DNA of 64,000 nt from Coprobacter secundus (lineage in GTDB: Bacteria > Bacteroidota > Bacteroidia > Bacteroidales > Coprobacteraceae): NCBI GenBank assembly GCA_000803105.1, contig JTDA01000002.1, positions 62,001 to 126,000 of the forward strand, written 5' to 3'. The notes under the pieces are model-generated. The model ran no database searches, was not told the DNA's origin, and saw nothing but the letters and a program-made list of their open reading frames with translations. This document shows positions 9,569-18,958 of this stretch, one piece after another (position 1 is the stretch's first letter; each line of letters starts with the position of its first letter). Position numbers and translations under genes: made by a program.

Positions 9569-12500
9569 ATGTGCTCGATTATGTATAGGGTTGGTTTAGA
9601 TATAGGTTCAACTACAGCAAAGATAGTAGTCTTGAAAGAAAACGAGAACTCTGTTCTATTTTCAAAATATGAAAGACATCAAGCGAAAATACAAGAAATT
9701 TTATTCTCATTTTTCCAAGAGCTCATTCAAAAAATTGGAAATGCATCTTTATCTATATCCATAACTGGTTCTGTCGGTATGGGAATTGCAGAAAAATATT
9801 CCCTGCCCTTCGTACAAGAAGTAGTAGCCGCCACCCATTACATTCGTAAGAGACAATCACCCATATCTACTATGATAGATATTGGAGGAGAAGATGCAAA
9901 AGTGGTTTTCTTCCGTGATCACCAAGCTATAGACTTACGCATGAATGGAAACTGCGCAGGAGGAACCGGTGCATTTATTGACCAAATGGCTATTTTGCTG
10001 GGAGTATCAATAAACGAGTTGAACGACCTCGCCCAGAAAGCAACCGAAGTATATCCCATAGCATCAAGATGTGGTGTATTCTGTAAAACTGATATACAAA
10101 ACTTAATTGCTAAAAACATATCCAAAGAAAATATTGCTGCGTCTATCTTCCATGCTGTAGCAGTACAAACAATCGTCACCTTAGCTCATGGTTGCGATAT
10201 AGAAGCACCGGTATTACTATGTGGAGGTCCTCTGGCTTTTATCCCGGCACTTAGAAAAGCATTTGCCGATTATCTACATTTGTCAGAAAGCAAAGATTTC
10301 ATTCTTCCTGAAAATAGTAATTTAATACCGGCATGGGGTACTGCTTTATCCGATAACGGACAAAACATCACTCCAAAAGATTTAATACAAATATTAGGAA
10401 AAAAACAAAATATATCTCCAAATCCGCAACACGGACTTCCCTCTATTTTTAATGAGGAATCAGAATACGCACAGTGGAAAAAGGAAATAAGCCGACATAA
10501 AGTACTACGAACAGGACTAAACTCTGGAATACAAGAAGTAACCATAGGCATAGATTCTGGGTCTACTACAACTAAAATAGTCGTACTTGGTAAAAACAAT
10601 GATATACTTTTCTCTTATTATCACGATAATAATGGAAATCCAATAAAAGCTGTTGAAACCGGATTACGGCAGCTATATGACGAATGTCAAAAGCAAGGTA
10701 CTTCTTTACAAATAAAAGGATGTTGCTCTACCGGATATGGAGAGGATCTTATCAAAGCTGCATTTCAATTAGACGGAGGCATCATCGAAACGATAGCTCA
10801 TTATATGGCAGCCAAACATATCAATGAAAATGTCTCTTTTATACTGGATATCGGAGGGCAAGACATGAAAGCAATCTTCATCCATAACGGAGTCATCAGT
10901 CGTATTGAAATAAATGAGGCTTGCTCGTCAGGATGTGGCTCTTTCATTAGTACATTCGCCCAATCACTCAATTACAATATAAATGATTTTTCCAGAATAG
11001 CATGTTTTTCTAAAATGCCTTGCGATTTAGGTACCCGATGCACCGTATTTATGAACTCTAAAGTGAAACAAGTTCTTAGAGAAGGGGCATCTGTAGCAGA
11101 TATAGCGGCTGGTCTATCTTATTCGGTTGTTAAAAATTGCTTATACAAAGTGTTACAGCTAAAAAATACAGATGAACTAGGCGAATATATTGTTGTACAA
11201 GGAGGTACCATGCGCAACGACTCCATAGTAAGAGCTTTGGAAAAGCTGACGGGTAAACAAATTTCCCGTAGTGACTGTCCTGAGCTCATGGGTGCCCTGG
11301 GCTGCGCTTTATATGCCCGTCAAATAAAAAACACATCAAATATAGATTTGGAAAATATGTTACAACGGGCTGAATACACATCGAAACAAAACCAATGCCG
11401 AGGATGTGAAAATCAATGCACTGTAACACAATACAAATTCAACAACGGGAATTATTATTATTCAGGAAATCGTTGCGAAAAAATATTCTCTAACAAAGGG
11501 AATCAATCTAATCAAGGAATAAATGCATACTCTCATAAAACAAAATTATTGTTTGACAGAAAAACCGAAATAGTGAATCCTTCACTCACAATAGGTATTC
11601 CACGTTGTCTGAATATGTATGAAGAATACCCTTTTTGGCACACATTATTTACCCATTGCGGCATACAAGTATACCTCTCAGAAACATCGACTTTCAATAA
11701 ATACGAAGTTGCCGCCAGAATGGTAATGTCTGACAATATCTGTTTTCCTGCCAAATTAGTTCACAGTCATATCCAAAATCTTATAAAGCACAATGTTGAC
11801 CGGATATTTATGCCATTTGTCGTATACGAAAAAACAGACAAACAGCAACAAAACAGTTACAATTGTCCTATCGTATCGGGTTACTCTGAAGTCATAAAAA
11901 GCGTACAATCAGGAAATATCCCCATAGACTCCCCCGCCATTTCTTTCAAAGATACGAAACTCTTATATAAGCAATGTAAAAAGTACCTAACACAATTAGG
12001 AATTTCAGAAAACACGATCAAAACAGCATTTGACCATGCCCAAAAGGAACAATATCTTTTTGAAGAGCAACTTATCCTCTACAATAAATCAATACTGGAT
12101 GATAGTAATAAAACACAAAAGTTAACCATACTTTTGGCCGGACGACCATATCATTCAGACCCACTTATACAACACAAAGTATCAGATATGGTTGCTGCTC
12201 TGGGAGTAAATGTAATAACTGACGATATCGTCCGGCATCAAGACATCACTCTCAATGACATTCATTTTGTCTCACAATGGGCATATACAAATCGTATTCT
12301 CAAAGCAGCCAAATGGGTTGCATTACAAAATAACGATATTCAATACATGCAATTAACATCTTTCGGATGTGGTCCAGATGCTTTTTTTACCGACGAAGTA
12401 CGCTCTGTACTTAAACGACACGGAAAAACATCAACACTCTTAAAAATAGATGATGTAAGTAACGTGGGCTCTATTAAATTACGCGTACGTTCTTTGATAG

Positions 12501-13813
12501 AAAGCTTAAAAATAAGTCTACAACTACATAATAACAAAGGTGTAGCATCTTTTGATACCACACCCATATTCGGGACAAAAGACAAAAAGAAAAAAATTAT
12601 AGCACCATTCTTCACACCATTTATTTCTCCTCTTATCCCATCAATTATGAAAGTTGCCGGATATGATGTAGAAAATCTACCTGCAAGTGATACAGCCTCA
12701 TGTGATTGGGGCCTAAAATCAGCTAATAATGAAGTCTGTTACCCAGCAACTCTTATTGTAGGAGATATTGTCAAAGCATTTAAAAGCGGGCGTTATGACC
12801 CTGAAAATACAGCAGTCACTATCACCCAGACGGGAGGCCAATGCCGAGCAAGTAATTACATCTCTCTTATTAAAAAAGCTCTTGTAGATAATGGCTATGC
12901 TAATGTGCCCGTAATATCATTATCTTTCGGCAGCGGTATAAATAATGAACAACCCGGATTTAAAATCAACTGGTTAAAAATAATACCAATCGCTTTATCC
13001 TCAATCTTATATAGTGATTGTATCTCTAAATTTTATTATGCATCAATAATCAGAGAAAAACGACAAGGAGAAGCAACTGCTCTGAAAGACAAATACATCG
13101 AGAAAGCTAAAGATGCTATTTTACAAAACGAGCCAAAGATACTGTATCAATACCTATCTTCCGCAGCAAAAGAATTCAATCAAATTTGTAAAAACGGATC
13201 TTATCCTAAAGTAGGTATCGTAGGTGAAATATTTTTAAAATTCAACCCTTTTGCACAAAAAGATATTACACACTGGCTAATCGACCGACATATCGAAGTC
13301 GTACCTCCTCTATTGATCGACTTTTTCCTGCAAAGTTTTGTAAATTTAAAAAATAATCAAAATAATCATCTTCAAAAAAAAACTATACCCGATTTTATTA
13401 TAAATTGGCTATACAACAAAATCCAAAAGACTATATCTGCAATAAACGAAATAGGAAAAGAATTTCATTATTTCACACCTTTCGAAAATATCTTTACAAA
13501 AGCAAAAGATGCAGAAAAAGTAATATCCCTGAACGCTCAATTCGGAGAAGGTTGGCTAATTTCCGGTGAAATACTTTCCTTTGCTCGCCAAGGAATAAAT
13601 CATGTCGTCAGTCTACAACCTTTCGGTTGTATTGCCAATCATATCATAGTCAAAGGGATAGAAAAAAGGATAAAGGCTTTATATCCTCAAATGAATATCC
13701 TATCATTAGACTTTGATAGCAGTGTTAGTGACGTAAATATCATAAACCGTTTATTATTATTTATCGACAATATAGAAAATCAGATATGGGAGCAACAGAA
13801 AACAATCATTTAG
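9569..13813 (+). CDS. Giant acyl-CoA dehydratase activase/dehydratase fusion (BcrA/HgdC + DUF2229/HgdB-like)
   Basis: 1414 residues. Two BadF/BcrA/HgdC-type ASKHA ATPase domains come first: residues 7-265 (GLDIGSTTAK at 9-18, DIGGED at 104-109, NCAGGTGAF with C129, C168) and residues 325-590 (GIDSGSTTTK, DIGGQD, C452/C456, C491). The Cys residues match the [4Fe-4S] ligands of known activases. A four-Cys group (C610, C613, C617, C636) follows, then a DUF2229-like region from about 673 and two HgdB-like stretches with conserved Cys (near 725, 860-930 and 1010-1110). Known relatives use ATP-driven single-electron transfer to reduce 2-hydroxyacyl-CoA, benzoyl-CoA or double-cubane-cluster substrates. 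The substrate here is unknown and no CoA-transferase or second dehydratase subunit is nearby. The start at 9569 has an alternative ATG at 9581. Confidence 0.85.
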   Translation: MCSIMYRVGLDIGSTTAKIVVLKENENSVLFSKYERHQAKIQEILFSFFQELIQKIGNASLSISITGSVGMGIAEKYSLPFVQEVVAATHYIRKRQSPISTMIDIGGEDAKVVFFRDHQAIDLRMNGNCAGGTGAFIDQMAILLGVSINELNDLAQKATEVYPIASRCGVFCKTDIQNLIAKNISKENIAASIFHAVAVQTIVTLAHGCDIEAPVLLCGGPLAFIPALRKAFADYLHLSESKDFILPENSNLIPAWGTALSDNGQNITPKDLIQILGKKQNISPNPQHGLPSIFNEESEYAQWKKEISRHKVLRTGLNSGIQEVTIGIDSGSTTTKIVVLGKNNDILFSYYHDNNGNPIKAVETGLRQLYDECQKQGTSLQIKGCCSTGYGEDLIKAAFQLDGGIIETIAHYMAAKHINENVSFILDIGGQDMKAIFIHNGVISRIEINEACSSGCGSFISTFAQSLNYNINDFSRIACFSKMPCDLGTRCTVFMNSKVKQVLREGASVADIAAGLSYSVVKNCLYKVLQLKNTDELGEYIVVQGGTMRNDSIVRALEKLTGKQISRSDCPELMGALGCALYARQIKNTSNIDLENMLQRAEYTSKQNQCRGCENQCTVTQYKFNNGNYYYSGNRCEKIFSNKGNQSNQGINAYSHKTKLLFDRKTEIVNPSLTIGIPRCLNMYEEYPFWHTLFTHCGIQVYLSETSTFNKYEVAARMVMSDNICFPAKLVHSHIQNLIKHNVDRIFMPFVVYEKTDKQQQNSYNCPIVSGYSEVIKSVQSGNIPIDSPAISFKDTKLLYKQCKKYLTQLGISENTIKTAFDHAQKEQYLFEEQLILYNKSILDDSNKTQKLTILLAGRPYHSDPLIQHKVSDMVAALGVNVITDDIVRHQDITLNDIHFVSQWAYTNRILKAAKWVALQNNDIQYMQLTSFGCGPDAFFTDEVRSVLKRHGKTSTLLKIDDVSNVGSIKLRVRSLIESLKISLQLHNNKGVASFDTTPIFGTKDKKKKIIAPFFTPFISPLIPSIMKVAGYDVENLPASDTASCDWGLKSANNEVCYPATLIVGDIVKAFKSGRYDPENTAVTITQTGGQCRASNYISLIKKALVDNGYANVPVISLSFGSGINNEQPGFKINWLKIIPIALSSILYSDCISKFYYASIIREKRQGEATALKDKYIEKAKDAILQNEPKILYQYLSSAAKEFNQICKNGSYPKVGIVGEIFLKFNPFAQKDITHWLIDRHIEVVPPLLIDFFLQSFVNLKNNQNNHLQKKTIPDFIINWLYNKIQKTISAINEIGKEFHYFTPFENIFTKAKDAEKVISLNAQFGEGWLISGEILSFARQGINHVVSLQPFGCIANHIIVKGIEKRIKALYPQMNILSLDFDSSVSDVNIINRLLLFIDNIENQIWEQQKTII

Positions 13814-14406
13814 AACAACGTATCATCGAAACGGCCCAACAACTATTTATAGAAAAAGGATTTACAGAAACCAGTATGAGCGATATCGCTCATACCGTCG
13901 GCATCAATCGTACCACACTTCACTACTATTTCAGAACGAAAGACAAAATGTTCCAAGCGGTATTCAATAAGATTATAACCTCCATCATTCCACGGGTACA
14001 TGATATCCTGACTCAAGATATACCATTCATTGAACGTATCGACAAAATACTGGACGAATATATTATGAAATTTACCGAAAATCCTTTTCTACCCAAATTC
14101 ATTTTCGGAGAAATACAACGCGATGTAAATCATCTATTACATACCATTAAAGAATTGAATTCCGATAAATACTTCGAAGCGCTCAAACTGTATTTATATA
14201 CAGAAATGCAACAAGGTAAACTTAAAAAGGTTCCTTTACATTTTGTATTCCTCACTTTTTATGGGCTACTCGCATATCCTATGATTTCAAAAAATCTACT
14301 TGTAACAGTTTTTCTAAATGGAAAAGAAGAAAACTTTACTCCGATGTTGCAAGAATGGAAACAATATATAATAGAACAAATGAAACATTTACTATGCTAC
14401 GACTGA
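13786..14406 (+). CDS. TetR/AcrR family transcriptional regulator
   Basis: 206 residues. The N-terminal helix-turn-helix spans about residues 13-56 (IIETAQQLFIEKGF, TSMSDIAHTVGINRTTLHYYF), a canonical TetR DNA-binding domain, followed by an all-helical ligand domain that I cannot assign to an inducer class. The ATG lies 28 bases inside the end of the activase gene, so the two are translationally coupled. The obvious role is repression of its own operon through the inverted repeat at 9523-9546; the inducer may be a substrate or product of the fusion enzyme. Confidence 0.9.
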   Translation: MGATENNHLEQRIIETAQQLFIEKGFTETSMSDIAHTVGINRTTLHYYFRTKDKMFQAVFNKIITSIIPRVHDILTQDIPFIERIDKILDEYIMKFTENPFLPKFIFGEIQRDVNHLLHTIKELNSDKYFEALKLYLYTEMQQGKLKKVPLHFVFLTFYGLLAYPMISKNLLVTVFLNGKEENFTPMLQEWKQYIIEQMKHLLCYD

Positions 14407-14424
14407 AAGTCATTTCTCTAAAAT

Positions 14425-14469
14425 CCAATAAATGCCGTTTTATTACTTTATGAAGACAGCATTTATTGG
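14425..14469. terminator. Bidirectional terminator hairpin between tetR and wzc
   Basis: CCAATAAATGC (14425-14435) and GCATTTATTGG (14459-14469) form a perfect 11-bp stem that extends partly inward, located between convergent genes. AT-rich sequence on both sides suits termination from either direction. Confidence 0.6.
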
Positions 14470-14481
14470 AATATTATATCA

Positions 14482-16890
14482 TTAAAAAATCTGCCACCAT
14501 CTTTTTTCATGGAGCTGCGGTTCCATATTCTGTTCTTCTTCCCCGTAGCCATAACTATAACCGTAACCATAGCCATAGCCATATCTCTTCTGTTTCATAC
14601 CAACGCCATTCAATAGAATACACAATTTTTTGAATGCATTTCCTCTATAAATACGTTCCACATCAGCCAATTGACGACGATCCATCAATCCCTCCCGAAT
14701 TACATAAATAGTAATATCGGTTACCCGAGCTGTAATGGAAGCATCGGCAACCATCATGGATGGGACACTATCTATAATGATATAATCATAACGGTTTCGT
14801 ATCTCATCAACCAAAATATCTAACCGCTTACTTAATAATAATTCAGCTGGATTTGGAGGAGTAGGGCCTGCATGTATCACATCTAAACATTCATGAAATT
14901 CATCTTTCATTATTAATTCATCTATATTATTAACTCGCCCAGACAAGTAATTTGTTAATCCAATACCCTCTGCGTGCATACGTTTGCTTAAAGAACGCTT
15001 CCGTAAGTCCACATCTAATAACAATACCTTCTTCCCAGCCAAAGCCAATGTCATAGCCAAATTAAACGATACAAAAGTCTTACCCGATCCTGGATTTGCA
15101 GATGTCAACATAATTACTTTCGCATTATTTTCACCACCAACCATAAAATCCAAATTAGTACGCAATATTCTAAAAGCCTCCGACACACTATCTCGCCCGC
15201 CCTCTCGAACTATGACAATGTCTCCTTCAGCTTTATTTCTCTTAAACGGTATTTCAGCCAAAAAAGGTACGGTAGTATTATCTTCAATATCTTTGCGCCC
15301 TCGTACCGTGGTATTTAATAACATAATCAAAGCTATCACTGCGGCAGGAATCACACACCCAATAGCTAAAGCTGCCAATAATATCATCATCGTTTTCGGA
15401 GACACCGGTGTATCGCTGCCATTAGCAGCATCTATTACCCGAGCATTACTCTCAGTAATCGCCATATTCAACGCATTTTCTTCCCTCTTATTTAATAGAT
15501 ACAAATACAATTCCTCTTTTATTTTTTGCTGACGAGCAATAGATAAAACTTGTTTTTCTTGAGAGGGAACTGAAGCAATTTTATGCCGAGCTATCTGCTC
15601 TTGTTCTTGTATGCTCTTCATCCTAATATTCAAAGTAACTAATAAATTATCTATTGATTGAATGATAGAATTTCGCATAGTCGATAATGTCTGATTCAAA
15701 TCTATAACCATGGGATTTCGGTCACTCGAATTTGACATTAACCGGTCCCGTTTTAATAAAAGTTGGTTATATTCTGATATAGCCCCTGAAATTTCAGCAC
15801 TTTCTATACCTGTATTAGCAGGTATCAAATCATTTATTTTTACTGGATCAGACAAATAGTCTTTTATAAAATTTACCAAGCTTATCTGATTCTCTAAGCT
15901 CACCCCTTCATTCATATATCCACTTTTCATTGTTAGAGACATCCCTGCTTCCGAAGTAATATCTGTTAACTCATTTTCCTTTTTAAAAGTTTCTATTTGG
16001 CTATCTACATCCCCTAATTCTTGACTGATAATTTCTAATCGGTCATCAATAAATCTCGCAGTATTTACAGCCAATCGATTTTTATCGGCGATAGCATCCT
16101 CGTTATATTTAGCTATTAATGTATTTATCACATCTTCGGCCCGTTTTATATCAGTGTCATTCATTGTAATATTCAACGCCCCTCCATTCTTGCTTTCTAA
16201 AGAAACTGAAACAGCCCTTCTATATCGAGTAGTAGCATCTTTCAACCGTCTTTTATTTACTGTGATGACCTTTTTTTTAAACTTTGTCAAAGGAATTCCC
16301 GTATTATTTACAACTAACACTCCAACCGGAGTAGAAACCGTATCTCCTAATTGTACCTTTTTTGACCAACCTTCATTCGAACTAAAATCTGACAACAGAA
16401 CTTCTTGATCTGAAATAGGAACAATATCAAAAGAGAACTGTGAATTGTTGTCTTTTGTTATAAAACTCACTGCTAACGGACTATCTTTATACAAACTCCT
16501 ATCTCGTAGTCCGCCTTGCATCACATAACCCACATCTAAATCTAATTGAGAAACTACATCTTGCATCAAACGATAGGACTGAAATATCAACATTTCCGTC
16601 TCTGCACTACTACGCACATTTATCATATCCATAGAGCCCAAGTCTTTAAACATAGCCGACTCGGAAAATCCCCCAGATTTATTATCTTTTATTATCACCG
16701 ATGCCGACCGGGTATAGATATATGGTAAAGTCTGTACATATACATAAGCGATACTCAAACATACGATTACCGAAAGAGCAAACCATTTCCAGTTGGCAAG
16801 ACCGATCTCCAGTATATCGCGCAGACTTAAACCATTATCTGTACTTTCCTCTACTTGCTGACCATATATTTCTTGTTGTTCCTTTGCCAT
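14482..16890 (-). CDS. wzc: Wzc-like polysaccharide co-polymerase and BY-kinase
   Basis: 802 residues from the ATG at 16890; an in-frame TTG 30 bases upstream would overlap wza and is less likely. The order is: cytoplasmic N-terminus; membrane segment (about 28-50); Wzz/GNVR periplasmic region with coiled coil; second membrane segment (about 500-525); cytoplasmic tyrosine kinase with Walker A (SANPGSGKTFVSFNLA), Walker A' (LLLDVDLRKRSL) and Walker B-type IIIDSVP; and a C-terminal tail of Gly-Tyr repeats followed by EEE. The tail is the autophosphorylation cluster that controls chain length and export in this family. It is the last gene of the capsule locus, 7 bases after wza. No cognate phosphatase is visible nearby. 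Confidence 0.94.
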   Translation of the reverse strand: MAKEQQEIYGQQVEESTDNGLSLRDILEIGLANWKWFALSVIVCLSIAYVYVQTLPYIYTRSASVIIKDNKSGGFSESAMFKDLGSMDMINVRSSAETEMLIFQSYRLMQDVVSQLDLDVGYVMQGGLRDRSLYKDSPLAVSFITKDNNSQFSFDIVPISDQEVLLSDFSSNEGWSKKVQLGDTVSTPVGVLVVNNTGIPLTKFKKKVITVNKRRLKDATTRYRRAVSVSLESKNGGALNITMNDTDIKRAEDVINTLIAKYNEDAIADKNRLAVNTARFIDDRLEIISQELGDVDSQIETFKKENELTDITSEAGMSLTMKSGYMNEGVSLENQISLVNFIKDYLSDPVKINDLIPANTGIESAEISGAISEYNQLLLKRDRLMSNSSDRNPMVIDLNQTLSTMRNSIIQSIDNLLVTLNIRMKSIQEQEQIARHKIASVPSQEKQVLSIARQQKIKEELYLYLLNKREENALNMAITESNARVIDAANGSDTPVSPKTMMILLAALAIGCVIPAAVIALIMLLNTTVRGRKDIEDNTTVPFLAEIPFKRNKAEGDIVIVREGGRDSVSEAFRILRTNLDFMVGGENNAKVIMLTSANPGSGKTFVSFNLAMTLALAGKKVLLLDVDLRKRSLSKRMHAEGIGLTNYLSGRVNNIDELIMKDEFHECLDVIHAGPTPPNPAELLLSKRLDILVDEIRNRYDYIIIDSVPSMMVADASITARVTDITIYVIREGLMDRRQLADVERIYRGNAFKKLCILLNGVGMKQKRYGYGYGYGYSYGYGEEEQNMEPQLHEKRWWQIF
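14543..14584 (-). repeat. Degenerate hexanucleotide repeat encoding the Wzc Gly-Tyr tail
   Basis: Seven consecutive 6-base units of the CCATAG/CCGTAA type lie within the 3' end of wzc and encode alternating Gly and Tyr (one Ser). Because the unit is 6 bases, gain or loss of a copy would change the number of tyrosines without a frameshift. Confidence 0.7.
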
Positions 16891-16897
16891 ATAAAGA

Positions 16898-17683
16898 TTA
16901 TTTAAAAATAAGTACTGCAATTGTCGTCAAGAAAGAAGCAACCGAAATCCATAACCCGACAGAATTATTCTGATTGATATTCGTCTGTCCAGCTCTATAT
17001 TTATTCGGCTCTACATATACCATATCATTCTGTTGCAAATAATATGCAGGAGAATCGAATACCGATTTCGAACGCAAATCATTATATACAATCTGCCGAT
17101 TGCCATTTACCTCCCGTATCACCATCACCCGGTCACGCTTCCCGTAAATCGTAAGATCACCAGCCAAGCTCAATGCCTCGAACAACGTAATCCTATCAGA
17201 TGATACATTATACGTCCCCGGATGATTCACCTCCCCGATAACAGAAATTTTAAAATTCAAAAATTTCACCAATACCACTGCATCATTTACATATCCTCCG
17301 GATTTCAATAGCTTTTCTATCTCATCGGCTACCTCATCTCTCGTAAGACCTCCTACATGTATCCTTCCTAATATCGGGAAATTGATATCCCCATCTGCAT
17401 CGACTAAATGTCCCTGTATTTGACTCGAAGCAGCTGAAGTCCCCTGTCCGGCAGATAACCTAACTTCAGGCAAGTTAAAAATACTCACTAATTCCGGATC
17501 CCGACTATTCACGATAATACTCAACAGGTCATTCGGTTGTATTTTTATCTCCTGCTCTTTTTGTATCTGCAAAATAGTATCCTGTTTTACATCCTGCAAA
17601 TACAAAACCTTCTTCTGAGCTGTACAAGAAGACAATAACACAATTGCCATCAAAAAACACTTATATAAACTTTTCCCTTCCAT
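16898..17683 (-). CDS. wza: Wza-like polysaccharide export lipoprotein
   Basis: 261 residues from the ATG at 17683. An upstream in-frame start would overlap the aminotransferase gene, and only the 17683 start gives a proper lipoprotein signal peptide (MEGKSLYKCFLMAIVLLSSC, acylated Cys in LSSC). The Poly_export domain begins with LYLQDVKQD and IQPNDLLSIIVNSRDPEL, followed by a SLBB-type region (KISVIGEVNHPGTYNV). A C-terminal hydrophobic segment (LWISVASFLTTIAVLIF) is typical of Bacteroidetes Wza homologues. It forms the outer-membrane secretin-like channel with Wzc at the inner membrane; the two genes are adjacent. Confidence 0.93.
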   Translation of the reverse strand: MEGKSLYKCFLMAIVLLSSCTAQKKVLYLQDVKQDTILQIQKEQEIKIQPNDLLSIIVNSRDPELVSIFNLPEVRLSAGQGTSAASSQIQGHLVDADGDINFPILGRIHVGGLTRDEVADEIEKLLKSGGYVNDAVVLVKFLNFKISVIGEVNHPGTYNVSSDRITLFEALSLAGDLTIYGKRDRVMVIREVNGNRQIVYNDLRSKSVFDSPAYYLQQNDMVYVEPNKYRAGQTNINQNNSVGLWISVASFLTTIAVLIFK

Positions 17684-17706
17684 GACAAGTCCGGTATAAA
17701 ATCCAT

Positions 17707-18948
17707 TTATTTTATATTTTTCAAAATCTCTTTTACTATTATATGTACATCCTTTTCCGTAACCCAAGGACCACTTGGAAGACAAAGCCCCACCTTAAAT
17801 AAAGATTCACTAACACCATTTACATAAGCCGGTACATTCCGATAAACGGGCTGTTTATGCATAGGTTTCCATAATGGACGACTTTCGATGCCCATTGCAT
17901 CCAATACCGCACGCATAGCCTCGACATTCCTATTCGGTTCGCAATCGGTATGCACATTTTCAACCGTATGCGTGACCCCTGCCGCACCACCGACAGCTCC
18001 TTTTACGACTGTCATATAAGCCTTCTCCTCTCCTGCTACATGTAAATCAGGCGAAAGGGTAATCGTATTGAGCCAATAATTCGAATCATAGCACGCTGAA
18101 GGATTTCTATGGAATACAATACCCGGCACATCATCGAACAACTCTTCATATAATGCCGCCAAACGTTGATGATGACGAATATGTTCCTCCAAAACCGTCA
18201 TCTGCCCACGTCCTATTCCGGCACAAATATTCGACATCCGATAGTTATAACCGACTTTCTCATGTTGATAATAAGGATATCCTTCTCGAGCTTGAGTCGC
18301 ATAAAACATGATATTCTGTTTATCCTCTTGATCTCCGCAAATCAACGCTCCACCTCCGGAGGTCGTAATCATCTTATTGCCATTGAAAGAAAGTACACCG
18401 TACTTTCCGAACGTCCCGCATACTCGACCATTATAACGACTTCCCAATCCCTCCGCAGCATCTTCGACAACAGGTATATCGTATTTATTGGCAATAGCCA
18501 TTATTTCATCGATTTTCGCAGGCATTCCATACAGATAAACGACAACAATAGCTTTCGGCTTCTTTCCCGTTCGAGCCATCCTGTCCTGAATTGCGTTCTC
18601 CAGAAGCTCAGGATCCATATTCCAAGTATCCGATTCGCTATCTACCAGTATTGGGACAGCACCAAGGTACATAATCGGATGACAAGAAGCACAAAATGTA
18701 AAAGACTGGCAAATTACTTCATCACCGGCCTGAACTCCGCAAGCGACCAATGCCAAATGCACGGCAGCCGTCCCAGCAGATAATGCCACGACCTTCTTGT
18801 CCTCACCGACAAAATTTTCCAAATCCTGCTCAAAAGCATTCACATTCGGCCCCAAAGGCACTACCCAATTGGTATCGAAAGCCTCTTGGATATACTTCTG
18901 CTCCTCTCCACTCATGTGTGCGAGACACAGGTAAATTCTTTTATCCAT
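17707..18948 (-). CDS. DegT/DnrJ/EryC1 aminotransferase, WcfR/PglE-like
   Basis: 413 residues, PLP-dependent sugar aminotransferase. The PLP lysine is K192 in SFNGNKMITTSGGG and the aspartate is in VVEDAAEGLG (near D163). The N-terminus (IYLCLAHMSGEEQKYI, NWVVPLGPNV) resembles WcfR of Bacteroides fragilis PSA, which makes UDP-2-acetamido-4-amino-2,4,6-trideoxygalactose from the CapD/PglF keto sugar. A 25-30-residue insertion (about 312-345, with KGAVGGAAGVTHTVENVHTD) precedes the conserved ESRPLWKPMH and seems to mark a subfamily. It is followed by wza; upstream are HAD and ATP-grasp genes and the initiating transferase, suggesting that this module makes the first, amino-bearing sugar. Confidence 0.9.
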   Translation of the reverse strand: MDKRIYLCLAHMSGEEQKYIQEAFDTNWVVPLGPNVNAFEQDLENFVGEDKKVVALSAGTAAVHLALVACGVQAGDEVICQSFTFCASCHPIMYLGAVPILVDSESDTWNMDPELLENAIQDRMARTGKKPKAIVVVYLYGMPAKIDEIMAIANKYDIPVVEDAAEGLGSRYNGRVCGTFGKYGVLSFNGNKMITTSGGGALICGDQEDKQNIMFYATQAREGYPYYQHEKVGYNYRMSNICAGIGRGQMTVLEEHIRHHQRLAALYEELFDDVPGIVFHRNPSACYDSNYWLNTITLSPDLHVAGEEKAYMTVVKGAVGGAAGVTHTVENVHTDCEPNRNVEAMRAVLDAMGIESRPLWKPMHKQPVYRNVPAYVNGVSESLFKVGLCLPSGPWVTEKDVHIIVKEILKNIK

Positions 18949-18958
18949 TATATTATAG

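Noticed and set aside
14984..15532. Long plus-strand frame opposite wzc
   Set aside because: Shadow of the BY-kinase coding sequence; no start signal, no recognisable domain.
16898..17785. Longer wza with start at 17785
   Set aside because: The extra 34 residues overlap the aminotransferase gene and would bury the lipoprotein signal peptide; the ATG at 17683 is preferred.
18166..18783. 205-codon plus-strand frame opposite the WcfR-like aminotransferase
   Set aside because: Antisense shadow with a translation lacking any family feature; the minus-strand gene has complete PLP motifs.
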